A program made the position numbers and the translations under genes. This document shows, piece after piece, positions 1 through 8,900 of a stretch of 61,862 nt of DNA. Source of the stretch: Psychrobacter pacificensis (GTDB lineage Bacteria > Pseudomonadota > Gammaproteobacteria > Pseudomonadales > Moraxellaceae); contig NZ_FNAL01000019.1 of NCBI RefSeq assembly GCF_900101915.1, forward strand, positions 1 to 61,862. The letters run 5' to 3'. The notes beneath the pieces are model-generated. The model worked only from the letters and a program-made list of their open reading frames with translations, had not been told where the DNA came from and did no database searches. Every line of letters begins with the position of its first letter. The stretch's first letter is position 1.

Positions 1-321
1 AGTGAGGTTGCAGGTTAAGACCATTACCTCTGACAATGGTAAAGAGTTTGCTCAGCATAAGAAGGTGAAACAAAAGCTCTTTAGCCCTTTCTTCTTTGCC
101 GATGCTTATGCGTCATGGCAGCGAGGAACCAACGAGAATACCAATGGCCTTATCAGAGAGTACTTGCCTAAGGGTTGTGACTTTAGACAAGTCTCTGATA
201 ATGAAATACAGGACATTGAGAACAAACTAAACAACAGACCAAGAAAACGATTAGGGTTTAAAACGCCTATGCAGGCGTTCTATAATATTAATTAGCGTTG
301 CACTTGGTGTGTTAATCTAAG
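1..321 (+). mobile_element. IS30-family insertion sequence, right-hand part (cut by window start)
   Basis: The end of an IS30-family element with the transposase C-terminus reading rightwards and the right terminal inverted repeat at 298-321. The reverse complement of that repeat matches the left repeat of the second element at 61530-61553 at 22 of 24 positions, so both are the same or very close elements in the same orientation. Only 30 bp separate the repeat from the sspB stop codon. Target duplications cannot be checked because the far ends lie outside the window. Confidence 0.9.
2..295 (+). CDS. IS30-family transposase, C-terminal part (partial)
   Basis: About 97 C-terminal residues of a DDE transposase that catalyses cut-and-paste or circle-mediated movement of its IS. 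Visible are the second catalytic Asp in TSDNGKEF, the segment WQRGTNENTNGLIREYLP with the catalytic Glu, and the typical IS30 ending LNNRPRKRLGFKTP. The frame runs off the left edge, so the listed start is not a real start codon. The stop codon is directly followed by the terminal repeat. No frameshift is seen in the visible part, so the element may be active. Confidence 0.92.
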   Translation: MRLQVKTITSDNGKEFAQHKKVKQKLFSPFFFADAYASWQRGTNENTNGLIREYLPKGCDFRQVSDNEIQDIENKLNNRPRKRLGFKTPMQAFYNIN

Positions 322-326
322 ATGTG

Positions 327-357
327 AAAAATAATCAGTTTGAATGGCTGATTATTT
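327..357 (-). terminator. Terminator of the sspAB transcript
   Basis: A 10-bp stem (329-338 with 348-357) and a 9-nt loop, followed on the minus strand by a short U-rich run. It overlaps the last codons of sspB. The IS30 end lies only 6 bp beyond, so the insertion left this terminator intact. Confidence 0.65.
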
Positions 358-786
358 CAGCACTTTCAACCCTGCTTTGTTATCGCGTTTAGGTTTAGTC
401 GCAGCTTTTGGTTTATTCGCTACCGCGCTAGCCTCTTCTTCAGGCTCATAGTTATCGTACTCGTTAGGATCAAAAAACATCCCTTGCGAGTTTTCTTTAG
501 CATAGATGCCAAGTACCGCTTGCAAGGGTACCCAAATTTCTTGCGAGACACCGCCAAAACGCGCACTAAAATGAATATAATCATTTTTCATACTCATATT
601 GCCTGTAGCACGGCTGGCGATGTTTAATACGATACGACCATCTTGCACATGCTCGGTTGGTATCTGTACGTTATCAGCAGTAGCATCGACCATCAGATAA
701 GGCGTCAAGGCGTTGTCTTCTATCCATTGATATAGTGCACGTACCATATAAGGACGGGTAGGTGTAATAGAGGTGGTTTCGCTCAT
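352..786 (-). CDS. sspB: ClpXP protease specificity-enhancing factor SspB
   Basis: Adaptor that tethers ssrA-tagged proteins and other substrates to the cytoplasmic ClpXP protease. The 144-residue protein begins with the typical TRPYMVRALYQWIEDN segment and carries the substrate-binding fold in roughly residues 1-110, with MKNDYIHFSARFGGV. A flexible Glu-, Ala- and Lys-rich linker follows and ends in GLKVLK, which corresponds to the short C-terminal ClpX-docking motif of the family. Length fits the family. It lies 132 bp downstream of sspA, the usual arrangement, and both are probably transcribed together and end at the hairpin at 327-357. Confidence 0.95.
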   Translation of the reverse strand: MSETTSITPTRPYMVRALYQWIEDNALTPYLMVDATADNVQIPTEHVQDGRIVLNIASRATGNMSMKNDYIHFSARFGGVSQEIWVPLQAVLGIYAKENSQGMFFDPNEYDNYEPEEEASAVANKPKAATKPKRDNKAGLKVLK

Positions 787-918
787 CTAATGATTTCCTA
801 TACTAATGATGTTCAATAATGAAAAGATATTTTATTTAGCAAATTATCGCACAATAAGTGCAAGTCAATTTCTGTTATATTGATACTTATTCTAAGGCAG
901 CTTCTTATACTTGTCTAA

Positions 919-1533
919 TTAACGTACGCTTTTTTGGAAGCTACTACGCTCAAACACTCTCGTTTGATATTCAAACAATGGACGGCTGATAGCACGTGGC
1001 AGCTCAATCCCCATTTCATCCAATCGCCATAATAGGGGTGCTAATAACACGTCACACCAACCAAACTTATCAGCCATAAAATAAGGCTTATGAGCGAACA
1101 GCGGCGACAGAGTAATCAATGAATCACTGAGTTGTTTTTTAGCAACGGCAGCCTGTGCTTTATTAAAACTATCTGGATGCGTGAGGAGGCGCTTGCCAAG
1201 TACGAGCCAATCACGCTGAATGCGCCAAGCCAATTGGCGAAACTGTGCACGTTCCTGCGGTGTCTCAGGGAGCAGTTTGTTTGTGTGATAACGCTCTTCA
1301 AGATATTCAAAAATAACATTAATCTCATAAAGCGCAATCTCACGCTGCTGCAATACAGGTAAGGTATGATAGGGATTAAGCTCAGTCAAATCTTCAGGGC
1401 GCTCGGAATGCAGACGAGACAAATAGTAAGCAAGCTTTTTTTCTTCAAGTAATAGGCGTACCACATGACTGTCGTAGCCGTCATCAGCATATAAAATTAG
1501 CTGACTACTTGGAATGTCATTCGCATCAATCAT
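919..1533 (-). CDS. sspA: Stringent starvation protein A (RNA polymerase-associated GST-fold protein)
   Basis: SspA binds RNA polymerase and changes promoter choice during starvation and acid stress; it has a glutathione S-transferase fold but no transferase activity. The 204-residue protein shows the thioredoxin-like N-domain (residues about 10-85, with HSERPEDLTELNPYHTLPVL) and the helical C-domain with FMADKFGWCDVLLAPLLWRL. The start is the ATG at 1531-1533. It precedes sspB and is separated from the upstream petABC operon by a strong hairpin at 1671-1700, so it likely has its own promoter between about 1534 and 1670. Confidence 0.95.
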   Translation of the reverse strand: MIDANDIPSSQLILYADDGYDSHVVRLLLEEKKLAYYLSRLHSERPEDLTELNPYHTLPVLQQREIALYEINVIFEYLEERYHTNKLLPETPQERAQFRQLAWRIQRDWLVLGKRLLTHPDSFNKAQAAVAKKQLSDSLITLSPLFAHKPYFMADKFGWCDVLLAPLLWRLDEMGIELPRAISRPLFEYQTRVFERSSFQKSVR

Positions 1534-1670
1534 GAAAGCCTAATGTTAAGAGTGAAGGTTGTCATCGTAAACAAACTCGCAACGTTTATCAAGGTAGTGT
1601 ACGTAAACATTAGCGCTGAGTGGCTTATTTTCCGGCTTATCTGGTATTTCAGCTTAATGTCAAAGCACAA

Positions 1671-1700
1671 AAAAAGGCACTACCGAAGTAGTGCCTTTTT
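1671..1700 (-). terminator. Bidirectional-looking terminator after petC
   Basis: A perfect 13-bp stem (1671-1683 with 1688-1700) closed by a CGAA tetraloop. It carries A-runs on one side and T-runs on the other, so it would work as an intrinsic terminator in both directions. It ends the petABC transcript and separates it from sspAB. Confidence 0.9.
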
Positions 1701-1730
1701 TAATTATCAGAACTGTCTGCTAATTATTAC

Positions 1731-2444
1731 TTATTTGACGTCTTTCCAGAATTCTTTGTTCAACAAGTAAACTGGGATGAGTAGTACTAACAAGAATAAA
1801 ATAACAAAGAAACCAATGACTTGACGGTCGTGACGAGCAGGCTCACCCATCCAAGCCATAAAGTTGACTAAGTCACCAACTTCAGATTCAAATTCTTCTT
1901 GGCTTAGCTCTTCTTGCATATTATGCAATACGTGGGGCATAGCAGCATTGGCCAGTACTAAGTTGTTAGCGCCCCAAGGACGACTTGGATCTTCATAGAA
2001 TGATAATAGGTATGTGTATACCCAGTCATCACCGCGCAGTCTCGTCTCAAGTGACAGATCAGGAGGTGCAGCACCAAACCAAGACGCTTGAACCTCAGGG
2101 TCTATCTCAGCAGTAATGTGGTCACCGATTTGATCGGTGGTAACCATCAAATACTTTTCAACCAACTCAGGCGGTATCTCTAAATCTTGTGCAATACGCG
2201 AGTGACGAACATACTTGGCTGAGTGGCACCCAGCACAGTAGTTCATAAAGATTTTCGCGCCGTTCTGTAGTGAGCCTTTATTGGTAAAATCAATTGGGGC
2301 TGTACTACAGGCCAAATGCTCATCAACACCTTCAGCATTAGTAAACGTACCACAACCACTGCCTTCAGCCATTGCTGTACCAGCAGTCAAGGTCAATGCC
2401 GCGCCTAAGCCTAGACCCGCTAGGGATTTGATTAGCGTGCTCAT
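1731..2444 (-). CDS. petC: Ubiquinol-cytochrome c reductase, cytochrome c1 subunit
   Basis: Membrane-anchored c-type cytochrome of the bc1 complex that passes electrons from the Rieske protein to soluble cytochrome c in the periplasm. The 237 residues show a signal peptide (about 1-26, ending TAMA), the covalent heme site CAGCH at 70-74, the AAMPHVL segment holding the likely axial methionine, and a C-terminal membrane anchor with VIGFFVILFLLVLLIPVYLL. Its ATG shares one base with the petB stop codon, indicating translational coupling. It is the last gene of petABC and is followed by the hairpin at 1671-1700. Confidence 0.95.
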   Translation of the reverse strand: MSTLIKSLAGLGLGAALTLTAGTAMAEGSGCGTFTNAEGVDEHLACSTAPIDFTNKGSLQNGAKIFMNYCAGCHSAKYVRHSRIAQDLEIPPELVEKYLMVTTDQIGDHITAEIDPEVQASWFGAAPPDLSLETRLRGDDWVYTYLLSFYEDPSRPWGANNLVLANAAMPHVLHNMQEELSQEEFESEVGDLVNFMAWMGEPARHDRQVIGFFVILFLLVLLIPVYLLNKEFWKDVK

Positions 2445-3670
2445 TAGTGACCTCCGGTAACGCGTTCTGGTGGCTGTTTACACTTCTCGATGGCAGTGTA
2501 AAACGGCATCAGTAAGAAGAATAAGAAATATAGAATCGTGAATACACGAGCCATAATAGTCGCAGTTGGCGTTGCAGGTGTCGCACCTAAATAGCCAAGT
2601 ACGATAAAGCTAATAGCAAAGACAGTTAGTGCAATCTTAGACAAGATACCTTTGTAGCGTATTGAGCGTACAGGTGATCTGTCGAGCCACGGTATCAAGA
2701 ATAGTACAGCGATGGCCGCACCCATGGCGATGACACCGCCCAGCTTACTTGGAACCGCACGCAAGATAGCGTAGAAAGGCGTGTAGTACCATACTGGTGC
2801 AATATGCGCTGGTGTTTTCAGTGAGTTCGCTGTCTCAAAGTTTGGTGGCTCAAGGAAGAAACCGCCGCCTTCAGGGAAGAAGAACACCACCGCAAAGAAA
2901 CAGATAAAGAATACTACAATACCTACCATATCATGCACAGTGTAGTATGGATGGAATTCGATACCGTCTAATGGTACGCCATTTTTGTCTTTTAGCTTCT
3001 TAATATCGATACCATCAGGGTTGTTAGAACCTACATGGTGCAATGCGACAATGTGCATGAAGACCAAGCCCACAAGGACCAATGGAATAGCGACAACGTG
3101 TAGCGCAAAGAAGCGGTTTAGGGTGATACCTGAGATGATATAGTCACCACGTACCCACTCAGCAAGACCGTCACCGATTACCGGCAGCGCCGCAGGAAGG
3201 TTTAAGATAACCTGAGCACCCCAAAATGACATGTTGCCCCAAGGGAGTAGGTATCCAAAGAAACCTTCGGCCATAAGAGCCAAATAGATGCCCATACCGA
3301 TGAGCCAAATAAGCTCACGAGGTTTTTGATATGAGCCGTAGAGCAGTGCTCTAAACATATGCAAATACACCACGACAAAGAACGCTGAGGCGCCAGTCGA
3401 GTGCATATAACGGATGAGCCAACCGCCTTTGACATCACGCATGATGTATTCTACAGACGCAAATGCGCCCTCGGCACTAGGATTGTACATCATCGTCAGC
3501 CAAATACCAGTCACCAACTGGTTGACCAATACGACCATTGACAATACGCCAAAGAAGTACCAAAAGTTAAAGTTCTTTGGTGCGTAGTACTTTGACATGT
3601 GGTATTCGTAGGTTTCAGTCGCTGGAAAACGCGCGTCCACCCAATGCATTAACTTTTTACCCATACTCAT
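2444..3670 (-). CDS. petB: Ubiquinol-cytochrome c reductase, cytochrome b subunit
   Basis: Integral membrane core of the bc1 complex, carrying the two b hemes and both quinone sites. About 408 residues with several hydrophobic helices. Heme-ligand histidines are seen in MHSTGASAFFVVVYLHMFR and in HVVAIPLVLVGLVFMHIVAL. The Qo-site motif reads PVWY rather than the textbook PEWY. I chose the ATG at 3668-3670 because a strong GGGGAGG ribosome-binding site lies 6 bp upstream and the start falls one base after the petA stop. An upstream TTG at 3685 would overlap petA and is less likely. Confidence 0.95.
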   Translation of the reverse strand: MSMGKKLMHWVDARFPATETYEYHMSKYYAPKNFNFWYFFGVLSMVVLVNQLVTGIWLTMMYNPSAEGAFASVEYIMRDVKGGWLIRYMHSTGASAFFVVVYLHMFRALLYGSYQKPRELIWLIGMGIYLALMAEGFFGYLLPWGNMSFWGAQVILNLPAALPVIGDGLAEWVRGDYIISGITLNRFFALHVVAIPLVLVGLVFMHIVALHHVGSNNPDGIDIKKLKDKNGVPLDGIEFHPYYTVHDMVGIVVFFICFFAVVFFFPEGGGFFLEPPNFETANSLKTPAHIAPVWYYTPFYAILRAVPSKLGGVIAMGAAIAVLFLIPWLDRSPVRSIRYKGILSKIALTVFAISFIVLGYLGATPATPTATIMARVFTILYFLFFLLMPFYTAIEKCKQPPERVTGGH

Positions 3671-3671
3671 G

Positions 3672-4256
3672 TTAAGCCTCCCCAACCGTCAAAATGGTAC
3701 CATCCATACCATATTCTGGAACGGGTAAATTAAGCGGTGCAGGAACGCCACTATATACGCGGCCTGCTAAGTCATATTTTGACCCGTGGCACGGACAGAA
3801 AAACCCGCCGTACCAATCATTGCCACCTAAATCCACCGCGCCCACATCAGGACGGTAATTTGGTGCACAGCCTAAATGAGTACAAACGCCTTCCACAACC
3901 AATACGGTTGGTTCTATCGAGCGAGTAGGGTTTTTGCAATATTCTGGCTGTAGAGACGCATCAGACTCAGGATCAGATAATAAAGGCGTAACTGATTCTA
4001 GTCCTGCGACCATGTCTTCTGTGCGTTTAACGACATAAATAGGTTTGCCACGGTATTTGACAACAATCATTTGTCCATCTTCGATAGCACCAATATCTTG
4101 GGTTACTGCAGCCCCTGCAGCCTCAGCTTTAGCGCTTGGGTACCAAGAACGGACAAAAGGTGTCGCCACGGCAGCTACCCCAGCTGCACCAATCGCGGCA
4201 GTTGAGGCAATAAGAACTCTACGGCGTTGTACATTAACGCCTTCGGCTTGGCTCAT
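3672..4256 (-). CDS. petA: Ubiquinol-cytochrome c reductase, Rieske iron-sulfur subunit
   Basis: Carries the 2Fe-2S cluster that takes the first electron from ubiquinol in the bc1 complex. The 194-residue protein has an N-terminal arginine run (RRR at 11-13) before a hydrophobic stretch, the usual Tat-type uncleaved anchor. The cluster-binding boxes are CTHLGC (125-130) and CPCHGS (154-159). It is the first gene of petABC, and a GGAGG ribosome-binding site lies 8 bp before its ATG. The promoter should lie in the AT-rich region 4257-4400. Confidence 0.96.
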   Translation of the reverse strand: MSQAEGVNVQRRRVLIASTAAIGAAGVAAVATPFVRSWYPSAKAEAAGAAVTQDIGAIEDGQMIVVKYRGKPIYVVKRTEDMVAGLESVTPLLSDPESDASLQPEYCKNPTRSIEPTVLVVEGVCTHLGCAPNYRPDVGAVDLGGNDWYGGFFCPCHGSKYDLAGRVYSGVPAPLNLPVPEYGMDGTILTVGEA

Positions 4257-4771
4257 TAATACTTCCTCCAGGTGAATGAAATGGGATTATCCCACACTGG
4301 GTTTGTGGCTTAGAAAATATACAATATCAAGCCACTTTAGCTGTGCCTAATTTTGCTAATTGTTACTATTCTAAGCTATTTCGGTGATAAAATAAATTAT
4401 TGCGTTAAAAATAAAGCAACCTTAATAGGGCATATTAGGGGGTTGAATATGATAACCATATTAAAACAGTCGGATTATCAATGTTTAACGCCAACTTTGC
4501 TTTTATAGGGATTGTAAATGTCATGACCTTATAATTAATAAGGATTTTTCAGCAATAGCGAATGATACTTGAAATTACGAAAATGTTCACTAACTTTCAC
4601 CATCTCACTACTGGATAAAACGAATATCACCACTCTATATATAATAAAGTGGTGATGCTTTCAGAATAATTAATAATGCTTTATCAGACTATCAGAAACT
4701 TGTTTATCGAAATACGCAATGCAAAGTACATATGCGATATTCTAATAAATGTGGCTAGAGAAGTGCCATTA
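4257..4771. other. Intergenic region between petA and uup
   Basis: AT-rich spacer of about 515 bp. It must hold the petA promoter (minus strand) near its left end. A 9-bp stem at 4626-4656 (ATCACCACT and its complement, 13-nt loop) is a plausible but weak terminator for uup, since the T-run after it on the minus strand is interrupted. No credible gene was found on either strand. Confidence 0.5.
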
Positions 4772-6712
4772 TTAGTCTTCAAGCTCGCTCCAACGCTCAA
4801 GCTTACTCATCATTTCATCTTCGATGGCCAACAAGCGCTCACTTGCGGCTGTCGCGGCATCAAAGTCGGTATTAAACCAAGAGCCATCAGCCAATTTTTC
4901 TTGTAGTTGAGTTTGTTCGGCTTCGAGTGCGGCGATTTCTTTGGGTAAGCTATCTAGCTCGCGCTGCTCATTGAAGTTGAGCTTTTTGGCGGCTTTATTT
5001 GGCTTCCCAGCGTCAGCTTTATTGGCTGATTTTGACGCTTTAGTATTGCTAACGGGTGCTTTTGCGGCGCGCGCGGCTTCCTCGCGGTTTTTTTGTATCA
5101 AGTACTCTTGATAACCGCCGACATACTCTTTGACGATGCCATTGCCATTTTCATCCGTGTCAAATACCCAGGTGGAGGTGACCACATTGTCCATAAATGA
5201 GCGGTCATGACTGATCAGCAAGATGGTACCGTTAAAGCTGCTGACCGACTCTTCTAATAGCTCAAGGGTGGCCATATCCAAATCGTTGGTTGGCTCATCA
5301 AGTACTAATATGTTGGCAGGTTTTAATAACTGCTTGGCCAGCAATACACGGTTGCGCTCACCACCTGACAAGGCTTTGACAGGGGTACGTGCACGCTCTG
5401 GTGCAAATAAGAAGTCTTGTAAATAGCTCATGATATGTGTCTTGCGACCGCCAACTTCGACAAAGTCAGAACCTTCTGAGACGTTTTGCGCGACGCTGGC
5501 TTCAAGATCTAGCTGATCACGCAGCTGATCAAAAAAGGCAATTTGCAAATTGGTGCCAAGCGTGACGCTGCCGGTCTTGGTGACCTCGTCATCCGACATA
5601 TCGAGTAGGGCTTTGATAAGGGTGGTTTTACCAGCACCGTTAGGGCCGACAATACCGATTTTGTCGCCGCGCATAATAGTGGTCGTAAAGTTGTCAACCA
5701 GTACATTACCCTCATATTCAAGGTGCAGGTTTTTGACTTTACAAACGAGCTTGCCGCTTTTTTCGCCTTGACCCATCGTGATGTTTACATTACCCACTTG
5801 CTCACGGCGTTCGCGGCGCTCTTCACGCAATGCTTTTAGTTCACGGACGCGGCCCTCATTGCGGGTACGGCGAGCTTTGATGCCTTGACGAATCCAGACT
5901 TCTTCTTGCGCCAGTTTTTTATCAAAATTGGCGTTGTTCTTTTCTTCAGCCTGTAATTGTAGCTCTTTTAGCTCTTGATAACGAGCGTAGCCTTTGGCGC
6001 CTTGAGTGACGTCATAGCTGGTCAATTGACCACGGTCAAGCTCTACAATACGAGTCGCAAGCTTATCAACGAATGCTCTATCGTGGGTGACAAACAGTAG
6101 AGTTAGACCTTGCCAATCGAGCAAGAAGCGCTCTAACCACTCAATACTATCAACGTCTAGATGGTTGGTTGGCTCATCAAGTAGGAGTACATCAGGTTTG
6201 GTGACCAGCGCACGAGCAAGTAATACGCGGCGCTTACGACCACCAGAGAGTGATGACAAATCATCTTCCGGATCAAGTCCCATTGTTGTGATCAGACGCA
6301 TGGCATCACGTTCTAAGTCCCAGCCATGGACGGCGTCGATATCATGCTGCAAGGTCGCCATGTGCTCGCAAGCGTCCATGTCGCCATTGGCGCACATCTC
6401 CACTTGCTTATTATAATTGATCAGCAGCTCAGCTGTGCGGCGGCTACCGCCCATGACGATATCGAGTATGCGTCCGCTCGACTCGGGGACGTCTTGCTCA
6501 AGCATCGCAACACGCATACTGCTGTTGGTGATGATCTCACCACTATCTGGCTGCAATGAGCCATTAATCAGTTTGAATAAGGTGGATTTACCTTCGCCAT
6601 TGCGGCCAATCAAACACACACGCTCGCCTGAATTGATAGAAAAATCAATACCATCAAGAACAGGCGCGACGCCAAACGCTAAGTGAATGTCTTTTAAATG
6701 AATCAGTGCCAT
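4772..6712 (-). CDS. uup: ABC-F family ATPase Uup
   Basis: Soluble tandem-ATPase protein of the ABC-F group, which act on ribosomes or, for Uup, influence precise transposon excision and ribosome function. It has no membrane segments. Two nucleotide-binding domains are visible: Walker A GRNGEGKST with signature LSGGRKRR, then Walker A GPNGAGKTT with signature LSGGERNR. A charged linker separates them, and a Lys/Ala-rich linker leads to a C-terminal coiled coil beginning near NFNEQRELDSLPKEI, typical of Uup. I start at the ATG at 6710-6712 (MALIHLKDIHLAFG, 646 residues), because the further upstream start adds 15 residues outside the family pattern. Confidence 0.93.
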   Translation of the reverse strand: MALIHLKDIHLAFGVAPVLDGIDFSINSGERVCLIGRNGEGKSTLFKLINGSLQPDSGEIITNSSMRVAMLEQDVPESSGRILDIVMGGSRRTAELLINYNKQVEMCANGDMDACEHMATLQHDIDAVHGWDLERDAMRLITTMGLDPEDDLSSLSGGRKRRVLLARALVTKPDVLLLDEPTNHLDVDSIEWLERFLLDWQGLTLLFVTHDRAFVDKLATRIVELDRGQLTSYDVTQGAKGYARYQELKELQLQAEEKNNANFDKKLAQEEVWIRQGIKARRTRNEGRVRELKALREERRERREQVGNVNITMGQGEKSGKLVCKVKNLHLEYEGNVLVDNFTTTIMRGDKIGIVGPNGAGKTTLIKALLDMSDDEVTKTGSVTLGTNLQIAFFDQLRDQLDLEASVAQNVSEGSDFVEVGGRKTHIMSYLQDFLFAPERARTPVKALSGGERNRVLLAKQLLKPANILVLDEPTNDLDMATLELLEESVSSFNGTILLISHDRSFMDNVVTSTWVFDTDENGNGIVKEYVGGYQEYLIQKNREEAARAAKAPVSNTKASKSANKADAGKPNKAAKKLNFNEQRELDSLPKEIAALEAEQTQLQEKLADGSWFNTDFDAATAASERLLAIEDEMMSKLERWSELED

Positions 6713-6952
6713 AGAGTATCTTAAGCTTATATAATAGTGAGGTAGGGGTTGTTGCAAAATTGCCAGCAGTATAACATGCCACCGCGCAACTGTAGTGCGA
6801 GTAAATCGTTTTATCAGTACTATTTATAGCTTTTATTCATAGCGGCTATTTTTTGTTTAGCATGATGGATTTAATGATGCCACTTAGGTTTTGTCACCTA
6901 TTTTACTTGATAAACCTTTCAGCCTTATATTTACGATACTTTAGAGAAAAAT

Positions 6953-7210
6953 ATGAATCAATCTAATAACAAAGATGCTGCTGCGAGCATACAAGACGAC
7001 TTGCAAACCCAAGTAATTGATCTGCAAATGAATGTAGCGCACCTTGAGATTACAGTAGAAAGGCTTGATGAGGTGATCGCACGTCAAGATAAAGATATTC
7101 AGACATTACAGCGTCAGCTACAACTGATTTATAAGCAAATAGAAAATCAAGACCCAGAGAGTGGTATTGCCCCATTTGATGTGATGGCGGATAGACCACC
7201 ACATTACTGA
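6953..7210 (+). CDS. slyX: SlyX family protein
   Basis: Small cytoplasmic protein of unknown function, widespread in gammaproteobacteria and named after its position next to slyD in enterobacteria. The 85 residues form a long heptad-rich coiled coil (about 20-65) and end in the family hallmark PPHY. It is transcribed away from uup and upstream of the first fadL gene, but 219 bp of leader with its own motif separates it from fadL, so co-transcription is doubtful. Confidence 0.88.
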   Translation: MNQSNNKDAAASIQDDLQTQVIDLQMNVAHLEITVERLDEVIARQDKDIQTLQRQLQLIYKQIENQDPESGIAPFDVMADRPPHY

Positions 7211-7324
7211 AAAATAATAGCAAGTAAGATAACCAATAGTAAATAGTCGCAATATGTATATTTTTAGATAAAGGTACCCTTTGGTGACTTAATAGTCATA
7301 ATATGGAAATAATGTATTTTGGCA

Positions 7325-7343
7325 GTTGTTTTAGTGTTAAAAA
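7325..7343 (+). promoter_or_regulatory. Motif shared by both fadL upstream regions (copy 1)
   Basis: A 19-bp stretch, GTTGTTTTAGTGTTAAAAA, lies 105 bp before the first fadL start and recurs with one change at 8882-8900, 131 bp before the second. It is a candidate regulator site or promoter element. The regulator is unknown. Confidence 0.45.
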
Positions 7344-7369
7344 ATCTTTACTATCTTCCACCTCGGATG

Positions 7370-7399
7370 CTGCTTACTTAAGAGAATTAAGTAAAGCAG
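7370..7399 (+). other. Leader hairpin upstream of first fadL
   Basis: CTGCTTACTT (7370-7379) pairs with AAGTAAAGCAG (7389-7399) with one bulged base. It lies about 30 bp before the fadL start, in the likely 5' untranslated region. It may stabilise the mRNA or affect translation. No equally clear copy was seen before the second fadL. Confidence 0.4.
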
Positions 7400-7429
7400 T
7401 AAAACAATGCGGATGTTTGGAGATGTAAA

Positions 7430-8641
7430 ATGCGCGCCACCTTTCACTTAAAAACTCTTGCAGTAGCTGTTGCTGCTCTATCTGTCGCTAGCGCTGCTAG
7501 TGCTGCTGGTCTTGACCGTTCAGGCCAAGATGTCACCGCATTCCTACAAGATGGTACTTATGCTGAAGCTGTCTATACCTATATCGATGCGGACGTGACG
7601 GGTAAAGATACTTCAGGTAATAAGATTGATGATATCGCAGAGTCTTATGACTTTTTCCGTTATGGCGTAAAAGCAGACATCAACGACACGTTTAGTGTTG
7701 GCGTCTTATATGATGAGCCTTTTGGCGCAGCCGCTGACTATACTGGTGATAATAACTTTGTAAATGCAAACGGTGAGGGTACTAACGTAGAAGTACGTAC
7801 AGAGAGTATTACTGGTATCCTTGGTGCGAAGTTTGGTCAAAATAAAAACTTCCAAGTATACGGTGGCCCAGTTGCTCAGCGCGTAAAGGCAGATGTAAAG
7901 CTACGCGGTCCTGCTTATGAAGCTGCGAACGGTTACACTACGAATATTAATGCTGATCAAGATTACGGTTATATCGCAGGCGTAGCTTATAGCAAGCCTG
8001 AAATTGCGTTAAAAGCATCATTAACATACCGATCGGAAATCGAACATAACGCTCAAGCATCTGAAATTTATCCTGTTGTAGGTTCTGGTCTTATACCAGC
8101 TCCTGTGGTTTCTGCACTTGGTCTGTCAACAAACAGAGTTGATAGTATTGAAATAACTACGCCTGAATCAGTGAACTTTGATTTTCAAACTGGCATCAAC
8201 CCTACAACCCTAGCGACTGCCAAAGTACGTTGGGTACCATGGAGTGATTTTGCTATCGTACCATCACTATATAACGATGTTAGCAAGATTTCGACTCAGG
8301 ATGATAAGGGGTTAGCGTTAGTTAGCTATGATGACGACCAATGGCAAGTAGAGCTAGGATTGGCTAAGCGTGTCGCGCCAGCACTTGCTATCAGTGGTAC
8401 TGTTGGTTGGGATAGTGGTGCAGGTGACCCAGTCACCTCATTAGGTCCTATCGAAGGCTATTATAGTGCTGGTCTTGGCGCGAAATATAATGTGACCGAA
8501 AACTGGGCGATATCTGCTGGCGGTAAATACTTATGGTTCGGTGATGCCAAAGGTCAAATCCCAACTAAGACGATCGTTAGTGATTTCGAAAGTAACGATG
8601 GTTTTGTATTGGGTGTAAAGGTATCTTACCAAGCTCAGTAA
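7430..8641 (+). CDS. FadL/OmpP1-type outer-membrane transporter (paralog 1)
   Basis: Outer-membrane beta-barrel of the FadL family, which lets long-chain fatty acids or other hydrophobic compounds cross the outer membrane. The 403-residue precursor has a signal peptide ending SAASA at about residue 25. A short hatch region follows (GLDRSGQDVTAFLQDGTYAEA). The barrel contains the family segments YGVKADINDTFSVGVLYDEPFGA, FDFQTGINPTTLATAKVRW and NVTENWAISAGGKYLWFGD. It forms a tandem pair with the similar gene at 9013, each with its own terminator. Substrate cannot be told from sequence. Confidence 0.88.
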   Translation: MRATFHLKTLAVAVAALSVASAASAAGLDRSGQDVTAFLQDGTYAEAVYTYIDADVTGKDTSGNKIDDIAESYDFFRYGVKADINDTFSVGVLYDEPFGAAADYTGDNNFVNANGEGTNVEVRTESITGILGAKFGQNKNFQVYGGPVAQRVKADVKLRGPAYEAANGYTTNINADQDYGYIAGVAYSKPEIALKASLTYRSEIEHNAQASEIYPVVGSGLIPAPVVSALGLSTNRVDSIEITTPESVNFDFQTGINPTTLATAKVRWVPWSDFAIVPSLYNDVSKISTQDDKGLALVSYDDDQWQVELGLAKRVAPALAISGTVGWDSGAGDPVTSLGPIEGYYSAGLGAKYNVTENWAISAGGKYLWFGDAKGQIPTKTIVSDFESNDGFVLGVKVSYQAQ

Positions 8642-8680
8642 ATCACAAATAAATTATGTGATACTGTTTGCTACTAATAT

Positions 8681-8711
8681 AAAAAAGCGATCCTTTAAGG
8701 GTCGCTTTTTT
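8681..8711 (+). terminator. Terminator of first fadL
   Basis: Stem AAAAAAGCGATCC with its near-perfect complement (one G-U pair), loop TTTAA, ending in a T-run. It lies 40 bp after the stop codon. Confidence 0.9.
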
Positions 8712-8881
8712 ATTATGTGTTTTTAAAAATCACATTTAACAGACTATAGGTAAAAATATTTATTTTCTGGCTATAGACCTTACCGTAAAAATCACATTAA
8801 AGACAAAAAGTAAACCACAGTATTTTATTTATATCTTATATGTACTGTTCAGTCATAATTGAGAAATAAAGCACTTTTAAT

Positions 8882-8900
8882 GTTGTTTTAGTGTCAAAAA
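8882..8900 (+). promoter_or_regulatory. Motif shared by both fadL upstream regions (copy 2)
   Basis: GTTGTTTTAGTGTCAAAAA, identical at 18 of 19 positions to 7325-7343. The surrounding spacer is otherwise clearly different, so retention of this block suggests a common control element kept since the duplication. Confidence 0.45.

Noticed and set aside
4676..4906. 76-codon frame overlapping the end of uup
   Set aside because: Most of it lies antisense to the conserved uup C-terminus and has no ribosome-binding site.
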